Below, piece by piece: positions 10,618 to 19,895 of a stretch of 64,000 bases of DNA. The stretch comes from Halomonas sp. Its GTDB lineage: Bacteria; Pseudomonadota; Gammaproteobacteria; Pseudomonadales; Halomonadaceae. The position numbers and the translations under genes were made by a program. The stretch covers positions 1 to 64,000 of the forward strand of contig NZ_JAJUFQ010000004.1 in NCBI RefSeq assembly GCF_029263665.1, given 5' to 3'. Positions within the stretch are counted from its first letter, which is position 1, and each line of letters starts with the position of its first letter. The notes below the pieces were generated by a model, which saw only the letters and a program-made list of their open reading frames with translations, made no database searches and had not been told where the DNA came from.

Positions 10618-11628
10618 CTAGCGCTTGAGAATATAGCGTCGCACAGCCTCATTATGCTCGCGCAATGTGCGAGAAAAATGGTGCGTTCCAGTCCCGTCAC
10701 CTTTGGCAACAAAATACAGTGTCTCTCCCTCGGCAGGATGCATCGCCGCTTCCAGCGAAGCCTTTCCAGGCAGAGCGATGGGAGTCGGAGGTAACCCCTC
10801 GATGACATAGGTGTTATAGGGTGTTTTCTTGCGCAGATCGGCACGCGTGATATTGCCGTCATAACGGTCGCCCATGCCATAGATCACCGTAGGATCCGTC
10901 TGCAGACGCATGCCACGTTCAAGACGACGTACGAACACACCCGCAATTTCGCGACGCTCCTGGGGGGCACCGGTCTCCTTCTCGATCAGCGAGGCCATGA
11001 TCAGGGCCTCGTAGGGCGTCTCGTAGGGAAGCCCCTCGTCACGCTTCGCCCACGCATCGTCAAGCAGCCTGTCCATGCGGCGCAAGGACTGACTCAGAAT
11101 CTGCTCGTCGCTGACACCCTTGTGGTAGGTATATGTATCGGGGAAAAAGCGGCCTTCTGGATGCTCATCTTCATACCCCAGCTCTGCCATCAAGTCTTCA
11201 TCAGACATGTCGGCTGTATCGTGGGAAAGTTTTTCCGCATCATCCAGCACAGCGCGCATCTGCTTGAAGCTCCAGCCCTCGGGAATGGTCACTTTGTAGG
11301 TGACGACATCACCGCTGTTGAGCTTATCCAACACATCCAGCCCACTCATTTCTGGCTGCAGCATGTACTCTCCCGGCTTCAGGGAGTGGACTCGTTGGGG
11401 CTCAATGCGGGCCAGCAGCTTGAATGCCCAGCTATCGGAAAGAATTCCACGGGACTCGAGTTCTGCTATCACCCGGTTGAAGCCAGCCCCCTGAGGGACT
11501 TCATAAATGATCTGCTCATCAACGGCGATAGGGGCTTCGAGCTTGACCTGCCAAAAACGATATCCCGTATAAGCGGCGAATAACGCTAGAACGACCAACA
11601 CCACCAGAGCCTTGAGCACTGTGCGCAT
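10618..11628 (-). CDS. mltG: Endolytic peptidoglycan transglycosylase MltG (YceG-like)
   Basis: 336 residues with one N-terminal membrane anchor (VLKALVVLVVLALFAAYTGY, about 4-23), a LysM-like middle part (GEYML..., LDVLDKLNSGDVV) and the YceG catalytic domain. The catalytic glutamate is in ASLIEKETGAPQERREIAGVFVRRL, and TDPTVIYG plus NTYVIEGLPPTPIALPG follow. MltG cuts nascent glycan strands in the inner membrane and sets their length. It is downstream of pabC and upstream of tmk. Confidence 0.96.
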   Translation of the reverse strand: MRTVLKALVVLVVLALFAAYTGYRFWQVKLEAPIAVDEQIIYEVPQGAGFNRVIAELESRGILSDSWAFKLLARIEPQRVHSLKPGEYMLQPEMSGLDVLDKLNSGDVVTYKVTIPEGWSFKQMRAVLDDAEKLSHDTADMSDEDLMAELGYEDEHPEGRFFPDTYTYHKGVSDEQILSQSLRRMDRLLDDAWAKRDEGLPYETPYEALIMASLIEKETGAPQERREIAGVFVRRLERGMRLQTDPTVIYGMGDRYDGNITRADLRKKTPYNTYVIEGLPPTPIALPGKASLEAAMHPAEGETLYFVAKGDGTGTHHFSRTLREHNEAVRRYILKR

Positions 11629-11700
11629 GATATTTCCTCAGGTCCTTCGTTCAGAGGTCCTTTGCAAGGAACCGCTGCAAGACGGCCTCATACAAGCCAG

Positions 11701-11739
11701 GACTTTTACAGATCAACAAGATCTTTTACCGATCAAATA
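11701..11739. repeat. Two about 19 bp tandem units at the 3' end of pabC
   Basis: gacttttacagatcaacaa is followed directly by gatcttttaccgatcaaata. The second copy includes the last codon and stop of pabC, so the duplication reaches into the coding region. Confidence 0.6.
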
Positions 11740-12548
11740 GCTGGATAGCCAAGGTGGTCATGAGCCAGTCTCTGCAGATGCCGGTGAGTCGCCGTGATTG
11801 GCCATTCACTCAATATCCGACCCTCAGCGTCATCCAGTCGTGCCACCGGCCATAGACCTTGGACGCTATTACCCACCCAAAGTGCCTCACAACCTGACAG
11901 CTCTTCCACGTCAAGTTCGTCAATCATTAGCTCACCCGCATCCAGCATGACCTGGCGCAAGGTACCAAGGACACCGCAGTGTTCCAGCGACGGCGTACAA
12001 GGCATGGACTGCGATGACGACGACCAGAACAGGTTCATCGCCGTGGCCTCCACCACCCGTGCATGACCATCAGTAACCAGACCCTCGGCAATATCAGGAT
12101 CACGCCACTCATTGCGGGCCAGCACGTTTTCAAGGCGGGCCATATGCTTGATGCCAGCCAGCCTCGGCTGACGCGCCAGGTTCATGTGACACAACCTGAT
12201 CCGCACGCCTTGTTTCCAGCGCGCCTGTTGGGGGGAGAATGGTGTCGCCTGCCAGTACAGGCGAGGGGCCGCTTCCGCGGGCGGCGCGTAACCTCTACCG
12301 CCACTGCCCCGGGTATAGATCAGCTTGAGTACCTGCAACCCATCGCCAAGCCGAGACAGGATGGCATCAAGCTGATCACGGGAAGGCGCAGGGATATCGA
12401 GCACTTTACAGCCATGCATCAAGCGATTCAGATGCTGTTCCCATAACACTGCATTGCCATCACGCACCAGCACCGTCTCGAACAGACCATCGCCATACGC
12501 CAGGCCTCGGTCATCAAAAGGCAGAGACGGCACTGATGCCACAACCAT
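11733..12548 (-). CDS. pabC: Aminodeoxychorismate lyase
   Basis: The start is ATG 12548 ([25 protein letters not shown]), which overlaps the fabF stop by one base (TGATG), giving about 271 residues. It is a fold-type IV PLP enzyme: the DRGLAYGDGLFET opening, the PLP lysine in RLAGIKHMARLENVLAR, and the glutamate/asparagine region ARVVEATAMNLFW. PabC turns 4-amino-4-deoxychorismate into p-aminobenzoate and pyruvate for folate. Fold-type IV transaminases look similar, but the location between fabF and mltG settles it. Confidence 0.94.
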   Translation of the reverse strand: MVVASVPSLPFDDRGLAYGDGLFETVLVRDGNAVLWEQHLNRLMHGCKVLDIPAPSRDQLDAILSRLGDGLQVLKLIYTRGSGGRGYAPPAEAAPRLYWQATPFSPQQARWKQGVRIRLCHMNLARQPRLAGIKHMARLENVLARNEWRDPDIAEGLVTDGHARVVEATAMNLFWSSSSQSMPCTPSLEHCGVLGTLRQVMLDAGELMIDELDVEELSGCEALWVGNSVQGLWPVARLDDAEGRILSEWPITATHRHLQRLAHDHLGYPAI

Positions 12549-13786
12549 CAGACACGCTTGAATATCAGGGTGCCATTGGTACCACCAAAGCCGAACGAAT
12601 TCGACAGGGTAATGTCGACCTTGGCTTCGCGCGCGGTATTCGGCACATAATCCAGCACACACCCTTCCTGGGGATTATCCAGGTTGATGGTCGGCGGCAA
12701 CACTTGGTCACGAATGGCCAGGATGCTGAATACGGCTTCGACAGCGCCAGCCGCGCCCAGCAGATGGCCGATCATGGACTTGGTCGAGCTGACCGCGACC
12801 TTGGATGCTGCGGCCCCCATGACCTTCTCGACTGCACGGCTCTCGGCCAGGTCGCCAGCCTGCGTAGAAGTACCATGGGCATTGATATAATCGATCTCGG
12901 ATGGATCAAGCTTGGCATCCTTGATGGCATTGGCCATGGAGGCAGCAGCACCACGACCATCTTCGGGCGGAGATGTCATGTGATAGGCATCATCACTCAT
13001 GCCAAAGCCAACCACTTCGGCATAGATGTTGGCACCACGCGCCTTGGCATGCTCGTAATCTTCCAGGACCAGAACTCCCGCACCATCGGACAGCACGAAA
13101 CCATCGCGGTCACGATCCCACGGGCGGCTAGCAGCAGCCGGATCATCGTTACGCGTGGACAGTGCCCGTGCCGCAGAGAAACCTCCCAGGCCCAATGGCG
13201 TAGTGGCCATTTCTGCACCACCACAGACCATCACATCGGCATCGCCGTAGGCAATGGTACGGGCACTGTAGCCAATGTTATGAGTACCAGTGGTACACGC
13301 GGTGGTGATGGCAATGTTGGGGCCACGGAAACCATGCTGGATCGCCAGGTTCCCCGAGATCATGTTGATGATGGAGCCTGGCACGAAGAATGGCGAGATA
13401 CGACGAGCTCCGCTCTTGAGCAGCGCATTGTGGTTTTGCTCAATCATCGGTAACCCACCGATACCGGAGCCGATGGCAACACCAATTCGGTCGGCATTCT
13501 CATCGCTGCATTCAATACCGGCATCGGCAATCGCCTGCGCGCCAGCGGCCACACCGTATTGAATGAACAGATCCATCTTGCGCGCATCCTTGGGATTCAG
13601 ATACGGGCTGATATCGAAATTCTTGACCGAGCCGCCGAAGCGCGTATTGAAGCCGCTGACATCGAAGTGCTCGATAGGCGCTACACCGCTCTTGCCAGCC
13701 AGGATGCTTTCCCAGCTTTCCTTGACGGTGTTACCCACCGGCGTGACCAAACCAACTCCGGTCACCACTACCCTTCTGCGAGACAT
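12548..13786 (-). CDS. fabF: 3-oxoacyl-ACP synthase II
   Basis: The start is ATG 13786 ([18 protein letters not shown]), with CTGGAGGA 6 bases upstream. About 412 residues. The thiolase-fold condensing enzyme has its nucleophilic cysteine in [14 protein letters not shown] and catalytic histidines in [12 protein letters not shown] and [15 protein letters not shown]. It elongates acyl-ACP with malonyl-ACP and is the temperature-sensitive step for cis-vaccenate in enterobacteria. It follows acpP after a 317 bp gap containing a terminator-like hairpin, so it may have its own promoter. Confidence 0.97.
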   Translation of the reverse strand: MSRRRVVVTGVGLVTPVGNTVKESWESILAGKSGVAPIEHFDVSGFNTRFGGSVKNFDISPYLNPKDARKMDLFIQYGVAAGAQAIADAGIECSDENADRIGVAIGSGIGGLPMIEQNHNALLKSGARRISPFFVPGSIINMISGNLAIQHGFRGPNIAITTACTTGTHNIGYSARTIAYGDADVMVCGGAEMATTPLGLGGFSAARALSTRNDDPAAASRPWDRDRDGFVLSDGAGVLVLEDYEHAKARGANIYAEVVGFGMSDDAYHMTSPPEDGRGAAASMANAIKDAKLDPSEIDYINAHGTSTQAGDLAESRAVEKVMGAAASKVAVSSTKSMIGHLLGAAGAVEAVFSILAIRDQVLPPTINLDNPQEGCVLDYVPNTAREAKVDITLSNSFGFGGTNGTLIFKRV

Positions 13787-13940
13787 CAGCATTCCTCCAG
13801 ACAACCAATATATTCACGGCGCGCTTCCAGGCAACCACCGCTTTGCGCGCATTATACCGAGACTGACGCCACAGCGCTCCCCCTCTGGACACCATCTATC
13901 GCCACCATCAGGAGATACTTCCACCAAGCGCACCTGATAT

Positions 13941-13970
13941 GCAAAAGCCGCCCCTCTGGGGCGGCTTTCC
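13941..13970 (-). terminator. Hairpin between acpP and fabF
   Basis: AAAGCCGCCCC-AGA-GGGGCGGCTTT is a perfect 11 bp stem with a 3-base loop, about 135 bases downstream of the acpP stop. It would limit read-through and help explain excess acpP mRNA. The rest of 13787-14103 shows no gene. Confidence 0.75.
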
Positions 13971-14103
13971 GGGAGGCAGGCTCCCGCAACTGTCTCGACC
14001 GTCTTGGCTGCCTCAGCAATAGCGACAGCAAGCAGTTTCGATCGCGACCAACAGACTTACAAGCATGTTCCGCGCCATCGCATCAGAACAATGCTGTACA
14101 GTC

Positions 14104-14337
14104 TTACTGGTTGGCGTTGACGTAGTCGATAGCTTCCTGAACGGTGGTGATCTTCTCGGCTTCTTCGTCAGGAATCTCAGTATCGAATTCCTCTTCCAGC
14201 GCCATCACCAGCTCGACGGTATCCAGGGAATCAGCGCCCAGGTCCTCGGTGAAGGAAGATGTGTTCTGAATATCTTCTTCCTTGACGTTCAGGCGCTCAG
14301 CCACAACTTTCTTCACGCGCTCTTCGATGGTGCTCAT
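14104..14337 (-). CDS. acpP: Acyl carrier protein
   Basis: 77 residues, acidic, with the phosphopantetheine attachment serine in the invariant [15 protein letters not shown] (about residue 36). It carries growing acyl chains for FabD, FabG, FabF and PlsX and supplies LpxA-pathway acyltransferases. It lies 121 bases after fabG and is followed by a strong hairpin, consistent with its separate high expression. Confidence 0.98.
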   Translation of the reverse strand: MSTIEERVKKVVAERLNVKEEDIQNTSSFTEDLGADSLDTVELVMALEEEFDTEIPDEEAEKITTVQEAIDYVNANQ

Positions 14338-14458
14338 TTAGACATACTCCAGTCGTTCACGTTAGCCGTTCTGATGATCAGCCGATTAAATCCGCAAATA
14401 AACTGCGGGGTAGTTTATAGCCCCCTCGGGGTCGACGCAACACACGCAATGCGTGCGA

Positions 14459-15202
14459 TCAGCGCATATTCATGCCGCCATTGACATGCAGAGTTTCTCC
14501 GGTGATATAACCGGCCGACTCCGATGTCAGGAAGCCCACCGCTGCTGCGATTTCTTCGGGCTGTCCCAAACGAGCCAGAGGCACCTGCCCCTTGAGCATC
14601 GCTTGCTGTTCTTCGGACAATGCTTCTGTCATATCCGTAGCGATGAAACCTGGAGCTACTGAATTGACAGTGATTGCCCGGGAAGCCACTTCACGAGCCA
14701 GAGCTCGGGAAAAACCTTCCATGCCCGCTTTCGCCGCAGCATAGTTGGTCTGGCCAAGATTGCCCATGGTTGCCACCACAGAACTGATGGAAACGATACG
14801 CCCCCAACGAGCCTTGGTCATGCCACGCAGGCATGCCTTGCTGACTCGATAGACAGACTTGAGATTGGTATCCATCACACCATCCCATTCATCTTCTTTC
14901 ATGCGCATCAAGAGGTTGTCGCGAGTGATGCCAGCATTATTGACGAGAATGGTCGGTGCGCCAAACTCATCGCTGATGGCCTTGATCAAGGCATCAACGC
15001 CAGCCTGATCGGTCACGTTCAGGCAGCGACCGGCACCTTCGATGCCATTCGCCTTGAGGTCGGCATCAATGCGTTCGGCACCAGCCTCGGAGGTAGCAGT
15101 ACCGATCACGATACGGCCCTGACGGCCCAGCTCATGTGCGATGGCGCGGCCAATGCCACGACTGGCCCCTGTTACAAGGGCGACTCTACGCTCGGTTGTC
15201 AT
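14459..15202 (-). CDS. fabG: 3-oxoacyl-ACP reductase
   Basis: The track starts at a GTG (15208), but ATG 15202 (MTTERRVALVTGASRGIG) is preferred because ACGGAAG then lies at normal distance; the next upstream GTG is almost on top of it. About 247 residues. Short-chain dehydrogenase landmarks: cofactor loop TGASRGIGRAI, LVNNAGITRDN, catalytic Ser in VSISSVVATMGN, and Tyr-Lys in TNYAAAKAG. NADPH-dependent reduction of 3-oxoacyl-ACP. It sits between fabD and acpP. Confidence 0.97.
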   Translation of the reverse strand: MTTERRVALVTGASRGIGRAIAHELGRQGRIVIGTATSEAGAERIDADLKANGIEGAGRCLNVTDQAGVDALIKAISDEFGAPTILVNNAGITRDNLLMRMKEDEWDGVMDTNLKSVYRVSKACLRGMTKARWGRIVSISSVVATMGNLGQTNYAAAKAGMEGFSRALAREVASRAITVNSVAPGFIATDMTEALSEEQQAMLKGQVPLARLGQPEEIAAAVGFLTSESAGYITGETLHVNGGMNMR

Positions 15203-15267
15203 GATCACTTCCGTTGATTCGTCATATACGACCCGATCACCCTTGGCACCAGTGACCGGGCATCAGA

Positions 15268-16215
15268 TCACAGGGTCTCGCGAGCCAGTTCCAGCGCAGC
15301 GATCAAGCTGTCCGGATCATTGACCGCCAGCCCACGACTACCCTTGGCAATGCGCTTGTTGAGGCCGGTCAGGACCTTGCCAGGACCGCACTCGATGAAT
15401 ACCTCAGCACCACTATTCACCATGGCCTCTACACAAGAGACCCAGCGAACCGGCTGATACAGTTGCTCCACCAAGCGCGTCCGCAAAGTACCGATATCAG
15501 CATGCGCTTGCGCATCAACATTCTGCACCACGCTATAACGTGGGGCACGCAGTTCAATGGCGTCAAGGGCCTCTGATAAACGCTCCGCCGCTGGACGCAT
15601 GAGAGCGCAGTGAGATGGCACAGAGACCGGCAATGGCATGGCACGCTTGGCACCTGCTTCCTGGCAGGCAGCAATCGCGCGCTCTACCGCCGCCTTGGCA
15701 CCAGCAATAACCACCTGCCCCGGAGCATTGTAGTTGACTGCAGCAACCACGTCGCCGTTGGCAGCCTTGGCACAGGCCTCTTCCACCGCGGCATCCTCAA
15801 GACCAAGAATGGCTGCCATGGCACCCTCACCCTCCGGCACGGCTTCCTGCATGGCTTCGCCACGCAAGCGCACCAGGCGCACACCATCAGCGAAGGACAG
15901 TACGCCGGCACACACCATGGCGCTGTATTCCCCCAGACTGTGACCGGCCATGGCGCCAGGACGCGGGCCTTCCATTTCTTGCCAGACCCGCGCAATGGCA
16001 ACACTGGAAGCCAACAGGGCCGGCTGCGTGCAGGCAGTTGCATTGAGCTGCTCCACGGGGCCTTCCTGAACCACTTTCCATAGATCGTAGCCAAGGGCGT
16101 CTGCCGCTTCCTCGAAAGTGGTTCTCACCACGCTGTAGCGCTCAGCCAGCTCGCGCAACATGCCGATCTGCTGAGAGCCCTGTCCAGGAAAGATGAGGGC
16201 AAGCGGTTGTGTCAT
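15268..16215 (-). CDS. fabD: Malonyl-CoA:ACP transacylase
   Basis: The track starts with GTG 16224 (MIDMTQ), but ATG 16215 (MTQPLALIFPGQGSQ) fits AGGTGA spacing and the family start better. About 315 residues. The nucleophile serine is in MAGHSLGEYSAMV, with the upstream FPGQGSQ loop and the histidine in SVPSHCALMRPA. It loads malonyl groups on ACP. It follows plsX directly; fabH, which lies between plsX and fabD in enterobacteria, is absent here as in pseudomonads. Confidence 0.97.
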   Translation of the reverse strand: MTQPLALIFPGQGSQQIGMLRELAERYSVVRTTFEEAADALGYDLWKVVQEGPVEQLNATACTQPALLASSVAIARVWQEMEGPRPGAMAGHSLGEYSAMVCAGVLSFADGVRLVRLRGEAMQEAVPEGEGAMAAILGLEDAAVEEACAKAANGDVVAAVNYNAPGQVVIAGAKAAVERAIAACQEAGAKRAMPLPVSVPSHCALMRPAAERLSEALDAIELRAPRYSVVQNVDAQAHADIGTLRTRLVEQLYQPVRWVSCVEAMVNSGAEVFIECGPGKVLTGLNKRIAKGSRGLAVNDPDSLIAALELARETL

Positions 16216-16239
16216 GTCGATCACCTATGCTCTTGTTGG

Positions 16240-17310
16240 TCACCGTGCCACTGCCCGACCATGGGACGAGCCACCTTCCTCTGAGGAGGGCGGCAGCGGA
16301 CGGCGATTGACGAGCTCAGCTTCCAGCCGGCTCGGCAAATCACGGCGAACTTCCTGTACTGCCCGCTTGAGGGCATAGTGGAAGCCAGCGGCATCACAGC
16401 TGCCGTGACTTTTGATAACGATACCCGCCAGCCCAAGCAGGCTGGCGCCATTGTAGCGAACTGGATCCAGCTCGCTCTTCAAACGCTTCAGCGCAGGGCG
16501 AGCAAGCACACCTACCAGGCGGCTGCCCCAATGCGCTTCAAAGGTGGCCTGGACACGCCGCACCAGCATCCTCGCCAACCCTTCGCTGGCCTTGAGCACG
16601 GCATTACCGACAAAGCCATCGCAGACCACCACATCGACCTCACCGGCGAAAATCCCATCGCCTTCAATGAAGCCTTGATAATTGAGGCCGGAAATCCGCC
16701 GAAGTTCGGCATCGGCTTTAAGTACGCTGGCCGCCCCTTTGGTCGACTCCACTCCCACATTGAGCAACGCAATGCGCGGCGCAGTGATGCCATCTACATG
16801 GCGCGCCATGATGTCGCCCATCAGGGCAAAATCAACGAGACGGTCACCACTGACATCGACATTGGCACCCAGATCAAGCAGGTAGCAACGCCCCTCATTA
16901 CGGGTGGGAATAGCCGTACTGATGGCAGGACGAGGCACACCAGCCACCATCCCCAGAGCCCGTCGGGACAGCGCCATCAAGGCTCCAGTATTTCCCGAAC
17001 TGACGCCGACCTGCGCACCACGAGAAGCCACGCATTCCAGCATTCTTGCCATACTGGATGCCTGCCCATGACGCAACGCCTGAGACGCACGCATGTCCTG
17101 AGAGATCACTTGCGGCGCATCTCTCAGGTCCAGACGCGACGCCGCCGCAGCCAGGGGCCGCGGCAGGCGTGAAATCTCGTCTTCCAGAGCACGAACAGGG
17201 CCGAACAACTGAATCTCGAGACTGGGGTCTTCTATCATCGCGCTGGCCGCGCCTGCCACAGCACTATGGGGACCTTTGTCCCCGCCCATGGCATCAACGG
17301 CAATCCGCAT
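16240..17310 (-). CDS. plsX: Phosphate acyltransferase PlsX
   Basis: 356 residues beginning MRIAVDAMGGDKGP, the PlsX start. Further landmarks are GVSSGNTGALMALSR, YLLDLGANVD, ALMGDIMA, GFIEGDGIF and VVCDGFVGNAVLKASEG. PlsX makes acyl-phosphate from acyl-ACP and phosphate for PlsY, so it links fatty acid and phospholipid synthesis; it is a peripheral membrane enzyme. It follows rpmF after 35 bases. The C-terminal tail is short and low in complexity (PLPPSSEEGG). Confidence 0.97.
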   Translation of the reverse strand: MRIAVDAMGGDKGPHSAVAGAASAMIEDPSLEIQLFGPVRALEDEISRLPRPLAAAASRLDLRDAPQVISQDMRASQALRHGQASSMARMLECVASRGAQVGVSSGNTGALMALSRRALGMVAGVPRPAISTAIPTRNEGRCYLLDLGANVDVSGDRLVDFALMGDIMARHVDGITAPRIALLNVGVESTKGAASVLKADAELRRISGLNYQGFIEGDGIFAGEVDVVVCDGFVGNAVLKASEGLARMLVRRVQATFEAHWGSRLVGVLARPALKRLKSELDPVRYNGASLLGLAGIVIKSHGSCDAAGFHYALKRAVQEVRRDLPSRLEAELVNRRPLPPSSEEGGSSHGRAVAR

Positions 17311-17345
17311 CTCAGCGGCCAGGCGATATCAGGTACGTCGTCGCC

Positions 17346-17516
17346 TTAGGCGTCGACGACCTTACGACCGCGATAGAAGCCATCCGGAGAAACGTGGTGA
17401 CGCAGATGAGTCGTACCGGTTTCCTTGTCCTGGGACAAAGTCGGTGCGCTCAGCGCATCGTGACTGCGACGCATACCACGCTTGGAACGGGTTTTACGAT
17501 TCTGTTGAACTGCCAT
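17346..17516 (-). CDS. rpmF: 50S ribosomal protein L32
   Basis: This 56-residue gene is too short for the ORF track. It reads [20 protein letters not shown] and ends [11 protein letters not shown], the complete L32 pattern. It is the variant lacking the zinc cysteines. GGAG-like sequence (CCTCATGG on the plus strand) precedes the ATG. It lies between yceD and plsX, the conserved rpmF-plsX arrangement that ties ribosome and lipid synthesis. Confidence 0.97.
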   Translation of the reverse strand: MAVQQNRKTRSKRGMRRSHDALSAPTLSQDKETGTTHLRHHVSPDGFYRGRKVVDA

Positions 17517-17542
17517 GAGGAATCACTCCACAAAAAAATCGA

Positions 17543-18076
17543 TCAGGTATCGGTGTTGCCCTTGAGGTGCTTGAGCACTTCGAAGGGATTGCCAGAGGGC
17601 GCTTCCGAGACTTCGGTTTCCACCCCGCTGCTCAGCTGTTCTCGCGAGACAGGGCACTCTGACTCGTCGTGGTAAACCACCTGGGGCAAGCAAAGAATCA
17701 ATTCATCTTCGATCACGCCCAGCAGGTTCAGCTGTTCGTTCTCCACCAGTACCGGTTCATAGGTAGCTGGTAGATTGGCGGCCATGTCATCACTGGAAAC
17801 GAGCCCGAGCTGGAAGTCGCTCGCAACATGTTGGGCCATAGGCTCGAGACAGCGACGACAAGGCAGCTGCAATTCGGCCTCCAGGCGCCCCCGGATCACC
17901 CGACGCCCCTGAGCGTCGATGGCGAACTCCAGCCAAACGCTGGCGTCGCCCTGTTGAGTCCCTGCCTCTTCGGTCAGACGACTCATATCGGCCAATGCCA
18001 CTAGGCCATCAAGGTGTTCGGCATGGGCGGCGAGCTTGTATGGCTCGACCCGGCCGGGCAATCGTGAGGTCAACAT
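17543..18076 (-). CDS. yceD: YceD (DUF177) 23S rRNA accumulation protein
   Basis: 177 residues. The DUF177 signature is the central RLEAELQLPCRRCLEPM with two cysteines, then VIEDELILCLPQVVYHDESEC and the C-terminal NPFEVLKHLK. In E. coli, YceD is needed for normal 23S rRNA levels and lies before rpmF, as here. A sigma70-type promoter lies so close to the ATG that the mRNA may have almost no leader, and no Shine-Dalgarno is visible (see the promoter entry). Confidence 0.93.
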   Translation of the reverse strand: MLTSRLPGRVEPYKLAAHAEHLDGLVALADMSRLTEEAGTQQGDASVWLEFAIDAQGRRVIRGRLEAELQLPCRRCLEPMAQHVASDFQLGLVSSDDMAANLPATYEPVLVENEQLNLLGVIEDELILCLPQVVYHDESECPVSREQLSSGVETEVSEAPSGNPFEVLKHLKGNTDT

Positions 18077-18085
18077 AGGCGCGCA

Positions 18086-18114
18086 ATGATAGGCACTCGG
18101 TAAGTCTCTGTCAA
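18086..18114 (-). promoter_or_regulatory. Strong sigma70-like promoter for yceD-rpmF-plsX-fab
   Basis: On the minus strand TTGACA (18109-18114) and TATCAT (18086-18091) are separated by exactly 17 bases. Only TGCGCGCCT lies between the -10 box and the yceD ATG at 18076, so transcription would start 2-4 bases before the start codon. Seen directly; activity is inferred. Confidence 0.75.
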
Positions 18115-18190
18115 AGCCATATAACCAACAGGTTAGAATTCATTGGTATCTTGAAAGTTCTATACCCCCCATTTGCATCAGGAGATATGC

Positions 18191-18787
18191 ATGCCCGCTC
18201 TGGTTCTGGCCTCCAGCTCCCCTTGGCGTCGAGACCTGCTGTCGCGCCTTGGCCTGCCCTTCACCTGGGATAGCCCTGACATCGACGAAACACCTCTACA
18301 AGGAGAGTCTCCCGCCGCATTGGTGCATCGTCTGGCACTTGCCAAGGCGGAACGACTGACTGATCGCTACCCCGACCATCTGATCATCGGCTCGGACCAG
18401 GTAGCGGTATTCGATGACCAGATTCTCGGCAAACCTCACACCGAAGAGCGCGCCCGCGCCAACCTGAGCGCCTTTTCAGGACATCGCGTCAGCTTCCTGA
18501 CGGGGCTGGCCCTGATCGACACCACTCGCTCAAGCCACCGTGTCAGCCATGAACGCTACGATGTCGTGTTTCGCATGCTCAGCGAGGCCGAAATCGCCAC
18601 TTACGTAGCTCGGGAAAAGCCTCTGGACAGCGCAGGCAGCTTCCGCCTGGAAGGCCTGGGCATCACGCTGTTTGAACGCCTGGAAGGAGATGACCCAAAC
18701 ACCCTTATCGGCTTGCCCCTGATACGCCTGTGTCAATGGCTGAGAGAAGCCGGTCTCGACCCACTTCTCTCAGCTCATTCAAGTTGA
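18191..18787 (+). CDS. Maf-family nucleotide pyrophosphatase (YceF type)
   Basis: ATG 18191 (MPALVLASSSPWRRDLL) has AGGAGA 5 bases upstream; the track ORF starts earlier at a TTG. 198 residues. The SSSPWRRDLL opening and IIGSDQVAVFD are the YceF-subfamily forms; Maf/YhdE proteins have SxSPRR and GADTVV. By family knowledge YceF hydrolyses 7-methyl-GTP. It is divergent from yceD and convergent with sppA. Confidence 0.92.
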   Translation: MPALVLASSSPWRRDLLSRLGLPFTWDSPDIDETPLQGESPAALVHRLALAKAERLTDRYPDHLIIGSDQVAVFDDQILGKPHTEERARANLSAFSGHRVSFLTGLALIDTTRSSHRVSHERYDVVFRMLSEAEIATYVAREKPLDSAGSFRLEGLGITLFERLEGDDPNTLIGLPLIRLCQWLREAGLDPLLSAHSS

Positions 18788-18809
18788 CAGGGGATTGGCC
18801 GACCAGGAC

Positions 18810-19871
18810 TCAAGGCAACTGATAGCGTAGCGGTGAACTTGCCTGCGGCACACCCAGCCATTCGGCAGCCACATCGCTGAAGCGACGACTCAGGCGCTCA
18901 AAAGGATCCTGCGCCGGAGTGTAGTCCTTGAGCTGGGGATCATCATCACCCAACCGCTCGCGCAGCACACCTTCAATTGTCCCCAGGCGATCGACCAACC
19001 CTTCATCGATGGCCTGCTCACCTGTCCACACCAACCCGCTGAACAAGCGCGGATCATCGCCCAGGCGGTCTCCGCGCCCTGCCTTGACATCATTGATGAA
19101 CTGGCGATGGGTGGTTTCCAGCACACTCTGCCAGAACTCCCGCTGCTCAGGCTTGATCGTGGTGAACGGATCGAGAAAAGCCTTGTTCTCGCCGGCAGTA
19201 AACACTCGCCGCTCGACCCCAAGGCGCTCGATGGCACCTTCCAGTCCAAAGCCTGAATAGATGACGCCAATCGACCCCACCAGGCTGGCGGGTGCAGCCA
19301 CGATCTCATCAGCGGCGGACGCAATATAATAAGCACCACTGGCACCGATATCCTCAATCACGGCGATGATCGGCTTGTCCCCGGAGTCACGCAGGCGCAT
19401 AAGCTCATCGTAGATACGCTGGGACTGGACCGGACTGCCACCGGGACTATCGATATCCACGACCAGGGCCACGCTGTTCTCGGCATCCCACGCAGCCCGG
19501 ATACCTTCGATGATCCGATCAGCATTGGCTGGAGACTCCTGTGAGATGACCCCATCGACCCGGACCACCCCCAGGTGTTCCTCTTTTGCAGGAGTTTCCA
19601 TTGGCACCCTCAGCACAGCCCAGGCCACCAATGCCACCAGAGTCAAGAAGAGCAATAGAAAGGAGAAGCGAAAAAACAGCTTCCAACGCCGCGTACGGCG
19701 CTGCTCAGCGAGAACACCACCAATCCAGCGATCCATCATCTCCACCTGAGCCAAGCGCTGTCGCTCGCGCAGCGCCGCAGCATCGTCGCCAGCAGGCACT
19801 TGAGAGGAGTCACCGCTAGCCGCAACGCCCTCACCTTCTGTCCAGGGATCACGATCCTTCTTGTCGCTCAT
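18810..19871 (-). CDS. sppA: Signal peptide peptidase SppA (S49 family)
   Basis: 353 residues, the short SppA form. A cytoplasmic N-terminus is followed by one membrane anchor (FFRFSFLLLFLTLVALVAWAVL, about 66-87). The S49 domain contains VVDIDSPGGSPVQS, the nucleophile serine in IGASGAYYIAS and the likely general-base lysine in AGENKAFLDPF. It degrades signal peptides left in the membrane. It lies 24 bases after the HAD gene; the two are probably co-transcribed. Confidence 0.93.
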   Translation of the reverse strand: MSDKKDRDPWTEGEGVAASGDSSQVPAGDDAAALRERQRLAQVEMMDRWIGGVLAEQRRTRRWKLFFRFSFLLLFLTLVALVAWAVLRVPMETPAKEEHLGVVRVDGVISQESPANADRIIEGIRAAWDAENSVALVVDIDSPGGSPVQSQRIYDELMRLRDSGDKPIIAVIEDIGASGAYYIASAADEIVAAPASLVGSIGVIYSGFGLEGAIERLGVERRVFTAGENKAFLDPFTTIKPEQREFWQSVLETTHRQFINDVKAGRGDRLGDDPRLFSGLVWTGEQAIDEGLVDRLGTIEGVLRERLGDDDPQLKDYTPAQDPFERLSRRFSDVAAEWLGVPQASSPLRYQLP

Positions 19872-19895
19872 ATCACCCTCTCATCCTTTGCACCT

